A DNA stretch of 64,000 nucleotides. It comes from an uncultured Verrucomicrobia subdivision 3 bacterium (GTDB lineage: Bacteria; Verrucomicrobiota; Verrucomicrobiia; Limisphaerales; UBA11358). Shown one piece after another: positions 19,162-26,639 of the stretch (positions within the stretch are counted from its first letter, which is position 1; each line of letters starts with the position of its first letter). The translations under genes were made by a program, and so were the position numbers. The stretch spans positions 1-64,000 of the forward strand of contig CAJAQO010000187.1 of assembly GCA_903944085.1 (NCBI GenBank), in the 5' to 3' direction. The notes below the pieces were generated by a model. That model was not told the DNA's origin, did no database searches, and saw nothing but the letters and a program-made list of their open reading frames with translations.

Positions 19162-19842
19162 ATGAAAAAAAAATCTGCGCTGGATGATTTGCTCCAAGTC
19201 ATGGCGAAGCTGCGGTCGCCAAATGGCTGTCCGTGGGACCGCGAGCAGTCGCACCTGACGCTGCGCCGCCATGCGATCGAGGAGGTTTATGAATTGATTG
19301 ACGCCATCGAGGCGCGCGACGACATCGAGATGGCGGAAGAATTGGGCGATTTGCTGTTGCAGGTGGTTTTTCACTGCCAGCTTGCGCGCGAGCGTGGCGC
19401 ATTTGATTTTGAAAAGGTCACGCGCCATCTGGTGGACAAATTAATCCGCCGCCATCCGCATGTTTTCGGCACGACGAAAGTCAAAAACGTGGACGAAGTC
19501 TGGGCGAACTGGGAAAAAATCAAGCGCGCGGAAAAACACGGCACGCATCTCGAACGCAAATCGGCGTTCGACGGCATTCCAAAATATTTGCCAGCCTTGC
19601 TCCGCGCGGAAAAACTTTTGAAGAAAGCACACAAGGTTTTTGCAGACGGCCACCTTGCGGACAGCAAAAATTCAAAACGAACGCTGACCAAGACTTCGCT
19701 GGCCAAAGAACTGTTTGATCTCGCATCGCTTGCCCAAACGCGCGGCTGGTGCGCGGAAGAAATGCTGGCCGGCGAAGTCAAAAAACAGGAGCGCCAGTTG
19801 CGCCGGCGGGAACAAACGAGTTTGCCAAAAAACAGGCCTTGA
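19162..19842 (+). CDS. mazG: Nucleoside triphosphate pyrophosphohydrolase MazG
   Basis: LRSPNGCPWDREQSHLTLRRHAIEEVYELIDAIEARDDIEMAEELGDLLLQVVFHCQLARERGAF...RHPHVFG. Confidence 0.93.
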   Translation: MKKKSALDDLLQVMAKLRSPNGCPWDREQSHLTLRRHAIEEVYELIDAIEARDDIEMAEELGDLLLQVVFHCQLARERGAFDFEKVTRHLVDKLIRRHPHVFGTTKVKNVDEVWANWEKIKRAEKHGTHLERKSAFDGIPKYLPALLRAEKLLKKAHKVFADGHLADSKNSKRTLTKTSLAKELFDLASLAQTRGWCAEEMLAGEVKKQERQLRRREQTSLPKNRP

Positions 19843-19893
19843 CAGTTTTCCGAAATCTGGTTTAATTCCCGACCCTTTGCGGGGAAAAAATTT

Positions 19894-20205
19894 ATGTATG
19901 CCGTTTTAGAAACAGGTAGCAAACAGTATCGCGTCGTCGCCGGCGACAAACTTGAAATTGAACGCCTTGAAGTCGAGGCGGGCAAGCCGGTCACGTTTGA
20001 CCGCGTGCTGCTCGTCAACAACGACGGCAAGCTTTCCGTTGGCGCGCCCACCGTCAGCGGGGCGACGGTCACGGCGGATGTCGTCGAGCACAAGCGCGGC
20101 GAACACAAGCTGACGTTCAAGATGAAACGCCGCAAGGGCTATCACAAGACCATCGGTCATCGTCAGGAGCTGACGGTCGTCAAAATCACCGCAATTAACG
20201 CTTAA
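19894..20205 (+). CDS. rplU: 50S ribosomal protein L21
   Basis: [41 protein letters not shown]...[23 protein letters not shown]. Confidence 0.97.
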   Translation: MYAVLETGSKQYRVVAGDKLEIERLEVEAGKPVTFDRVLLVNNDGKLSVGAPTVSGATVTADVVEHKRGEHKLTFKMKRRKGYHKTIGHRQELTVVKITAINA

Positions 20206-20210
20206 CATTT

Positions 20211-20471
20211 ATGGCACATAAAAAAGGTCAAGGCAGCTCTAATAACGGACGCGACAGCGTCAGCAAGCGCCTCGGCGTAAAAGAATTTGGCGGCCAGACC
20301 GTCACCGCCGGCAGCATCCTCGTCCGCCAGCGCGGCAGCAAGTTTGTTGCAGGCAAGAACGTCGGCACCGGCCGCGACTGGACGCTTTACGCGCTCACCG
20401 ACGGCAAAGTGCTGTTCGACAAGGAAAGCCGCCGCATCAATATCGTCGCGGAAGCCACGGCGAAGAATTGA
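20211..20471 (+). CDS. rpmA: 50S ribosomal protein L27
   Basis: [67 protein letters not shown]. Confidence 0.97.
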   Translation: MAHKKGQGSSNNGRDSVSKRLGVKEFGGQTVTAGSILVRQRGSKFVAGKNVGTGRDWTLYALTDGKVLFDKESRRINIVAEATAKN

Positions 20472-20489
20472 TCGGCGCGGAACAATTTC

Positions 20490-20522
20490 AAGGCGAGGCC
20501 AAACGCCTCGCCTTTTTTGTTG
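20490..20522 (+). terminator. Rho-independent terminator after rpmA
   Basis: aaggcgaggc-caaa-cgcctcgcctttttt: long GC stem, tetraloop, T-tract directly downstream of rpmA. Confidence 0.85.
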
Positions 20523-20527
20523 CTTCA

Positions 20528-20604
20528 GTTCTTAATCGGAATCCTGATCTTGCTCGTAATCGGGGAGGATTGAGATTACGATTGGGATTAAGATTAGGAA
20601 TGAG
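20528..20604. repeat. Imperfect inverted repeat built of TAATC-like words between rpmA and obg
   Basis: cttaatcggaatcctgatcttgctcgtaatc / gattacgattgggattaagattagg. Confidence 0.6.
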
Positions 20605-20607
20605 ACC

Positions 20608-21798
20608 ATGTTCATTGACGAAATAAAAATTTACGCCCGCGCCGGTCACGGCGGCAAGGGCAGTGTAGCCTTTCACCGTGAAGCCTTCGTGCCCAAGGGC
20701 GGGCCGAGCGGCGGCAACGGTGGCCGCGGTGCCAGCGTGATTTTGGAGGCCGACCACGACCTGAACAATCTCATTCAGCAGTATTATGTCCCGCGCCTGC
20801 TGGCGCAGGACGGCCAACACGGCATGGGCAAAGGCATGGACGGGCTGGCCGGCAAAGATTTAATCATCAAGGTGCCTTGCGGCACGCTCGTCTGGCGGCT
20901 CAAGGACACCACGCCGCCCATCGAAATCAAAATGAAGAAGGATGATGACGACGAGGATGAGGACGAAAAACCAATGATTGGCAGCGGCATGGGCAGACGG
21001 CCGTTGCTGCGCACATCGCGCGGCCAGACGGCGATGGAAGTTGATTTGAGCGACGAAGGAGCCACGCCGGGCGTCGAAGGCGATGAAACACCGGAAACCC
21101 GCGAACTCGTGGCCGACCTCACCACGCACGGCCAGCAGTTTGTTTTGTGCAAAGGCGGTCGCGGCGGATTGGGCAACCGGAATTTTGCCACCGCGCGCCA
21201 TCAGACGCCGCGATTCGCGCAGCCGGGCGAGCCGGGCACCGAGGGCGAATATCTTTTGGAGCTGCGCATCATGGCTGAAATCGGTTTGGTTGGTTATCCA
21301 AATGCCGGCAAGTCCACTTTGCTCGCGGCGATTTCCAAGGCGCGACCGAAAATTGCCGCGTATCCGTTCACGACGCTCACGCCGCAGATCGGCATTTTGG
21401 AATATGCCGATTGGAAGCGGCTTACCGTCTGCGACGTGCCGGGACTCATCGAAGGCGCGCACAACAACGTCGGCTTGGGCCACGCGTTTCTTCGCCACAT
21501 CAAACGCTGCAAAATTCTCGTGCTGCTGCTCGACATGGCGGGCACTGACGGGCGCGAGCCGTGGGACGATTACAAGCAACTGCTCAAGGAGCTTGAGCTT
21601 TACGATCCGGAACTGCTGGAACGTCCGCGCATCGTCGTCGCCAACAAAATTGACGAAGCCATTGCCGAGGAAAAGCTGAAGCTGTTCAAAAAGAAGATCA
21701 AAAAAGTTTCGCCGCTGGCCATCTCCGCCGCTTTTGGTGAAGGAATGGATAAGTTCAAGCAGACCATCCGCGAGGCGGTCGAGGAAGCGGAGAAATAA
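20608..21798 (+). CDS. obg: GTPase Obg/CgtA with an acidic insert
   Basis: Gly-rich Obg domain GHGGKGSVAFHREAFVPKGGPSGGNGGRG; G1 GYPNAGKSTLL; NKID; unusual MKKDDDDEDEDEKP segment. Confidence 0.95.
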   Translation: MFIDEIKIYARAGHGGKGSVAFHREAFVPKGGPSGGNGGRGASVILEADHDLNNLIQQYYVPRLLAQDGQHGMGKGMDGLAGKDLIIKVPCGTLVWRLKDTTPPIEIKMKKDDDDEDEDEKPMIGSGMGRRPLLRTSRGQTAMEVDLSDEGATPGVEGDETPETRELVADLTTHGQQFVLCKGGRGGLGNRNFATARHQTPRFAQPGEPGTEGEYLLELRIMAEIGLVGYPNAGKSTLLAAISKARPKIAAYPFTTLTPQIGILEYADWKRLTVCDVPGLIEGAHNNVGLGHAFLRHIKRCKILVLLLDMAGTDGREPWDDYKQLLKELELYDPELLERPRIVVANKIDEAIAEEKLKLFKKKIKKVSPLAISAAFGEGMDKFKQTIREAVEEAEK

Positions 21799-21800
21799 TT

Positions 21801-21857
21801 TTGGACTGCGGTGACATGTCACCGCTTTCAAAGCGCCGACTTGTCGGCGCACTCCAA
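21801..21857. repeat. Twin-palindrome element, copy 1
   Basis: TTGGACT-GCGGTGACATGTCACCGC-TTTCAAA-GCGCCGACTTGTCGGCGC-ACTCCAA: two 18-nt palindromic units and near-inverted flanks. Confidence 0.85.
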
Positions 21858-22415
21858 AAATCGCATCACGGTGTCGCCGTGCTTGAGCATTTTGGCCTCC
21901 GTCCACGGCGCGACCAACTCCAGCGTGTCGCGTTTGGTGTGGCCGAGCACAAATCTTCCGCCGGACGCCAGCAGTTTTGGCAAGTTTTTATCGTCGAGCA
22001 ACTGCTGCGCGAAGGAAGTCGAGCGGCGGTTCACATTTTTCTCGCCGTAAGGCGGGTCGGCGAGGATCAAATCAAATTGTTTTCCGCTTTCGGCCAGTTG
22101 ATTCATCACCGGGAAAACATCCTGCGTGCGCACTTCCAGAATTTCTCCGTAGCCGGCCGCAGCGGCGTTGCTGCGGATGAATTCGGCGTGGCGATGCGAC
22201 TTCTCGACGCACATCACGCTCGCGGCGCCACGACTCAAACATTCCAAGCTCAACGCGCCGCTGCCGGCGAACAGCTCCAGCACGCGCGCGTTCACCACGC
22301 GGGCGCCGAGAGAGTTGAAGACCGCCTGCTTGACGAGATCGGGCGTCGGACGGACGTCCAGTCCTTTGGGAACTTTCAGAATCCGCCGGGCCGCGTGGCC
22401 GCCAGTGATGCGCAT
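21828..22415 (-). CDS. rsmD: 16S rRNA (guanine966-N2)-methyltransferase RsmD
   Basis: MRITGGHAARRILKVPKGLDVRPTPDLVKQAVFNSLGARVVNARVLELFAGSGALSLECLSRGAASVMCVEK...DLILADPPYG. Confidence 0.93.
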   Translation of the reverse strand: MRITGGHAARRILKVPKGLDVRPTPDLVKQAVFNSLGARVVNARVLELFAGSGALSLECLSRGAASVMCVEKSHRHAEFIRSNAAAAGYGEILEVRTQDVFPVMNQLAESGKQFDLILADPPYGEKNVNRRSTSFAQQLLDDKNLPKLLASGGRFVLGHTKRDTLELVAPWTEAKMLKHGDTVMRFLECADKSAL

Positions 22416-22421
22416 GAGTTG

Positions 22422-22513
22422 TTAAGCCACAGATTTTCACAGATGAAACACAGATGACAGAAGGAAAAATTGTTTCTCAAATCTGTGTTTCATCTGTGTC
22501 CATCTGTGGCTAA
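22422..22513. repeat. Long inverted repeat of CACAGAT words
   Basis: ttaagccacagattttcacagatgaaacacagat ... atctgtgtttcatctgtgtccatctgtggctaa, arms of 33-34 nt nearly complementary. Confidence 0.85.
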
Positions 22514-22518
22514 AAAGT

Positions 22519-23295
22519 TCAATTAAAGATCCCCGCGAAAAACATTTTCATCGCCGCCCAGGAACGGCGGTCGGCTTTTTCGTTGTAGGCCGCGCCTTTG
22601 GAATTGTCATTGCCAGCCATTGGCTGCGTGAAGCTGTGCACGGCACCGCCGAACTTGATCAGCGTCCAGTCCACCTTGGCCTGGCGCATTTCGTCTTCAA
22701 ACGCGGCGAGATCGGCCGGCTTTTCGAACGGATCGTCCGCGCCATGGCAGATGAGGACTTTGCATTTGATGTTTTTGCCGTCGGCCGGCGTCGGCGAATC
22801 CAGCCCGCCGTGGAAGCTGACAATGCCCGCGATGTTCGCGCCGCTGCGCGCCAGCTCGATGACCGTCGTGCCGCCGAAACAGTAGCCGATGGCGGCGACG
22901 CGTTCCGAATCCACGAGCTCGTTTTTCTTGAGCACGTCGAGCGCGGCGTTCACGCGGGCGCGCAGGAGCGTGCGGTCGGATTTATATTTCGTGGCTTCGG
23001 TGCCGGCGTCCGTGGTGTTTTGCGGGCGGATGCCCTTGCCGTAAATGTCCGCGCAAAACGCGACGTAGCCGAGTCCCGCGAGTTGTTCCGCGCGGTGCTT
23101 CTCGTAATCGGTGAGGCCCAGCCATTGATGCACGACCAGCACGCCGGGCCGCTTGCCGCTGATGGCATCGTCATAAACGAGGTAGCCTTCGAGCGTCGCG
23201 TCGCCTTGTTTGTATTCGACCGGCCCGGTCACCAGTTTTCCGTGAACGGAGACGGTGCCGGCCAGCGCCAGAAGAAGCGGGATAATGTTTTTCAT
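22519..23295 (-). CDS. Dienelactone hydrolase family protein, exported
   Basis: GVLVVHQWLGLTDYEKHRAEQLAGLGYVAFCADIYGKG...AAIGYCFGGTTVIELARSGANIAGIVSFHGGL...VLICHGADDPF: DLH fold motifs. Confidence 0.9.
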   Translation of the reverse strand: MKNIIPLLLALAGTVSVHGKLVTGPVEYKQGDATLEGYLVYDDAISGKRPGVLVVHQWLGLTDYEKHRAEQLAGLGYVAFCADIYGKGIRPQNTTDAGTEATKYKSDRTLLRARVNAALDVLKKNELVDSERVAAIGYCFGGTTVIELARSGANIAGIVSFHGGLDSPTPADGKNIKCKVLICHGADDPFEKPADLAAFEDEMRQAKVDWTLIKFGGAVHSFTQPMAGNDNSKGAAYNEKADRRSWAAMKMFFAGIFN

Positions 23296-23407
23296 AACCA
23301 TTTAATTCATAAACCGCCTGCCGTCGGAATGCCAGCAAAGAATGGCCGGCACGCCAAATGATTTTTTTGTCGGCAGTTTTCCGCCGAAGCCCTTATCATC
23401 GCCGCCC

Positions 23408-23911
23408 ATGCAACCGCTCGAACCGCCGGACACGCACCACCTCAACGCCGCCATCGGCTGGCTCGGACTGGGCTGCCTCGCCGACGCGCGTGACGAGCTG
23501 AAGCTGATTTCCGCCGGCAACCAAAGTCATTCCGACGTGCTCGAGGTCTGGTGGACGCTGTGTGTGCAGGAAAAAGCATGGCCCGCCGCGCTGACCATCG
23601 CCGAGCAGGAACTGAAAGCCGCACCCGGCGACGCCGGCGGCTGGTTGCACCGCGCCTATGCCTTGCGCCGCATGAAAAACGGCGGCTTGCCGCAAGCGTG
23701 GGACGCCTTGCTGCCCGCCGCCCGGCAGTTTCCGCAGGAGCCAGTCATCGCCTACAACCTTTCGTGCTACGCCTGTCAAATGCAGCAGCTCGACCTCGCG
23801 CGCGAATGGTTGCAACGCGCCGTCAAGGCCGGCACGAAAGCTGTCATCAAGCAAATGGCGCTGGCCGACGATGACCTCCAACCGCTCTGGTCCGAGATTC
23901 AGGAGCTGTGA
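23408..23911 (+). CDS. TPR-like protein
   Basis: MQPLEPPDTHHLNAAIGWLGLGCLADARDELKLISAGNQSHSDVLEVWWTLCVQEKAWPAALTIAEQELKAAPG... Confidence 0.75.
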   Translation: MQPLEPPDTHHLNAAIGWLGLGCLADARDELKLISAGNQSHSDVLEVWWTLCVQEKAWPAALTIAEQELKAAPGDAGGWLHRAYALRRMKNGGLPQAWDALLPAARQFPQEPVIAYNLSCYACQMQQLDLAREWLQRAVKAGTKAVIKQMALADDDLQPLWSEIQEL

Positions 23912-23917
23912 AACGGC

Positions 23918-24802
23918 ATGACGCAGAAGAAGATCAAACTCCCTCACCCGGCCTTCGGCCATCCTCTCCCCAGCGGATGCGGAGCGGGACGGGGTGCGGG
24001 GCGCGCGCACGTCCTTTCCGTGTCCGCGCTGCGCATTGAGCGCTCCGGCACGGTGATTCTGGACGACGTGAACTGGCGGGTGCGACCGCGCGAACACTGG
24101 GTCATCCTGGGCGCAAACGGCTCCGGCAAAACCTCCTTGTTGAGCGCCTTGACCGGTTATCTGATGCCCACGAGCGGGCAAATTTCCGTGCTCGGCGAAA
24201 CCTATGGTGAATCCGACTGGCGCGAGTTGCGCAAAAAAATCGGTCTCGTCAGCTCCTCCGTGCGGCAGATGATGTCCGACGAGGAGCCGGCGCTGGAAAC
24301 GGTCGCCAGCGGCAAATACGCGATGATAGATTTCTGGGGGCGGCTGACGCGCACTGAAAAAGCCGGGGCGCTGAAACTGCTGCGGCAGGTCGAGTGCGGC
24401 CATCTGGCAGAGCGGCCGTGGCGCGTGCTGTCGCAAGGCGAACGCCAGCGCGTGCTGATTGGCCGCGCGCTGATGGCCAAGCCGCGCGTTTTGATTTTGG
24501 ACGAGCCTTGCGCCGGGCTGGACCCCGCCGCGCGTGAACATTTTCTGCAATTCCTCCAGCGGCTCGGCCAAAACAAAGATGCGCCGACGCTGATTTTGGT
24601 GACGCATCACGTCGAGGAAATCATGCCCGTGTTTTCGCATGTGCTGATGCTGCAAAGCGGTCGCGTGCTGGCCGATGGCAAAACGGCGGACGTATTGAAC
24701 GCCAAAAATCTCTCCTGCGCGTTCGGTGCGCGGATGCAACTGCGCCGCTTTGACCGCCGTTACGCGCTGAAAGTCAGGCTGAAATCGCGCGCCCTGATGT
24801 GA
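23918..24802 (+). CDS. ABC transporter ATP-binding protein (ModF/YbbL-like)
   Basis: WVILGANGSGKTSLLSALTGYLMPTSG Walker A; LSQGERQRVLIGRALMAKPRVLILDEPCAGLDP signature and Walker B. Confidence 0.9.
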   Translation: MTQKKIKLPHPAFGHPLPSGCGAGRGAGRAHVLSVSALRIERSGTVILDDVNWRVRPREHWVILGANGSGKTSLLSALTGYLMPTSGQISVLGETYGESDWRELRKKIGLVSSSVRQMMSDEEPALETVASGKYAMIDFWGRLTRTEKAGALKLLRQVECGHLAERPWRVLSQGERQRVLIGRALMAKPRVLILDEPCAGLDPAAREHFLQFLQRLGQNKDAPTLILVTHHVEEIMPVFSHVLMLQSGRVLADGKTADVLNAKNLSCAFGARMQLRRFDRRYALKVRLKSRALM

Positions 24803-24954
24803 GCGGGACTCGTGAGCGGGAGGGTTGCCGGCGCGCGGATGCTTCCTTCGCCTGATGCCCTGCTTGGCGACGGGTTGGATGCAGTGCGGCCAAAGCCAAC
24901 GGGGCTTGCGCAAAATCAATGGGTGGCTTTATCGCAGCGGCTTTTCATTTCTAA

Positions 24955-25290
24955 ACGGTAATTGTGGTTTTGGAATCAACAATTTTCATTTATTTAACAT
25001 AAAGTCGTGTCAACTTGGCAGTTTAGTCTATTTACGAAGCGTTATTTGGTGTTAATGAAACATTTTTTAATCCATTTTTTTCTTTGTGCATATATGGTTG
25101 TTCTTTGTTAATAGCCATATATTCTTGGTTTACATATTTATTTTCTGCGTAAAGCCTATACAGTTCTTGGCAGCTACTATTTTTTTCTTAAGAAAGATAA
25201 GATTGTTCTTTGTTAATATGAAATTGTTCTCGTCAAATATTAACATATTCTCCTGTTATGGCATATTTGTCTTAAAATGCTTGACCAAAT
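24955..25290. promoter_or_regulatory. AT-rich leader with direct repeats upstream of an HTH regulator
   Basis: Strongly AT-rich against GC-rich surroundings; 16-nt direct repeat ttgttctttgttaata at 25098-25113 and 25203-25218. Confidence 0.55.
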
Positions 25291-25316
25291 GCGGCGGCGA
25301 TGCGAAAACATCGGAC

Positions 25317-25697
25317 ATGAATGCGTCTGCTTCGATCGCCCATGCGCCCGAAACCGCCTCGAATCCGACCGGCGCGTCGCCCAATCCGTCCAGTGCGGCA
25401 CCGGTTCCGGAAATGATGAAGGTCAAGCACTTGAGCCGCGTGCTCAATGGGATCGCCCGCTGGCGCATCCTGCGCGAACTCGCCAAAGGCGAGGCATTGC
25501 CCGTGAAAGAGCTGGCCCTGCGGGCGGGTTGCCCGGCAGCGAGTGCCTCCAAGCACATGTTGGTGCTCAAAAAGGCGGGCGTGGTGACGGTGGGCTACGG
25601 CCGGCTTTACAAATTATCGCCCCACTTGCAACCGGAGCCGGGCTGCCTGCGGCTGGACCTCGGCCATTGCATCATCAAGCTGGATACGAAGTGGTGA
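25317..25697 (+). CDS. ArsR-like winged-HTH transcriptional regulator
   Basis: VKHLSRVLNGIARWRILRELAKGEALPVKELALRAGCPAASASKHMLVLKKAGVVTVGYGRLYKLSPHL. The frame stays open back to 25086. Confidence 0.75.
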   Translation: MNASASIAHAPETASNPTGASPNPSSAAPVPEMMKVKHLSRVLNGIARWRILRELAKGEALPVKELALRAGCPAASASKHMLVLKKAGVVTVGYGRLYKLSPHLQPEPGCLRLDLGHCIIKLDTKW

Positions 25698-25698
25698 A

Positions 25699-26070
25699 CT
25701 AACCCAAAGCAGCGAGTATCTTGCGGAATTTAATTTTCAAACCCACTGCCGGACCAACGGATGCAATTCCAGTTTCGGCAAATTGTCTAGCCTCTGAAGT
25801 GCGACCTAAATGCGCAGCAATCCGACATAAGGCGAGCGCACGCCAGACGTGAGATGGATGCCGAGGCACACGCCATTGGCCACCATGAATAGAACCTGGC
25901 ACATGGATAACATGAATCACCTCGCCCATCGTGCGTCGGCAGGTGGTGCCTGATGCCCGAAAGCCATCCGCGACAAGAACTGGCTTCAGGACTTCCTTTA
26001 TTTGCAAGTTGAATTGGTCTCGTTCAGGCATAGGCTGCGCAAGGTAGCGGCCAAAGGTATCATTGAACAA
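25699..26070 (-). pseudogene. DUF4304-like protein, probably truncated/decayed
   Basis: MPERDQFNLQIKEVLKPVLVADGFRASGTTCRRTMGEVIHVIHVPGS then an apparent internal loss and HPSHVWRALALCRIAAHLGRTSEARQFAETGI. Confidence 0.4.
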
Positions 26071-26145
26071 TTTCCAATGTTCCCCGTTCCATTTAGCGCT
26101 GTCTTTTTAGCGCCGTGCCACCCCCTTGTCCGGCGACGTTTCAAG

Positions 26146-26427
26146 TCAATAGCCTTCGTCGTGCGTGCCGATGCTTGCGAGCAGGATGGCTTCCTGTCCT
26201 TGATGGCGAACAAACTGAAAGACGATGCGCAAATCGTATCCGGCACTGCTCGCCTATGAGCCAGCGAGCCGGCCCTTGAGCTTGTGGGTCTTGCGTTGCG
26301 GATGAAAAGCATCTTCGGCCAGCAAGGTGAGCCTGGCTTGAAGTTCCGCCGCCAGTTGCGGCTGCTTGCGGGCATGCCGGCGGCCAGCGTGAAGGAACGC
26401 CGCCGAGGGCAGAAGCGGCCGTTTCAA
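26146..26427 (-). pseudogene. RelE/YafQ-like toxin interrupted by an in-frame TAG
   Basis: Frame reads LKRPLLPSAAFLHAGRRHARKQPQLAAELQARLTLLAEDAFHPQRKTHKLKGRLAGS*ASSAGYDLRIVFQFVRHQGQEAILLASIGTHDEGY*; TAG at 26254-26256. Confidence 0.78.
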
Positions 26428-26630
26428 GCAAAAAGGCGTTTGACGATTTGCGCCGGGGTGGCCGGACGGAGACGACCGGTCTTGAATTCACGCCGCGCGG
26501 ACTTGACGGCTGCGACCAGTTCGGCCCGGCGATGTTCCGCGAGCCGACGCTGAAGAACCTCGACGAGCGATTCCTGATCTTCGATGGCCAAGTCATCGGC
26601 GGAGTCGAGAACTTGCGCGAACTTTGTCAT
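26424..26630 (-). CDS. Antitoxin-like partner of the RelE-type toxin
   Basis: MTKFAQVLDSADDLAIEDQESLVEVLQRRLAEHRRAELVAAVKSARREFKTGRLRPATPAQIVKRLFA; stop overlaps the putative toxin start. Confidence 0.7.
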   Translation of the reverse strand: MTKFAQVLDSADDLAIEDQESLVEVLQRRLAEHRRAELVAAVKSARREFKTGRLRPATPAQIVKRLFA

Positions 26631-26639
26631 GGCCCAAAC

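Noticed and set aside
23396-24919. 507-aa minus-strand ORF opposite the TPR and ABC ATPase genes
   Set aside because: The opposite strand carries Walker A/B and signature motifs; this ORF is an antisense shadow.
24803-24955. Short ORF MPARGCFLRLMPCLATGWMQCGQ... after the ABC ATPase
   Set aside because: No conserved motif or coding signature that I can support; probably intergenic.
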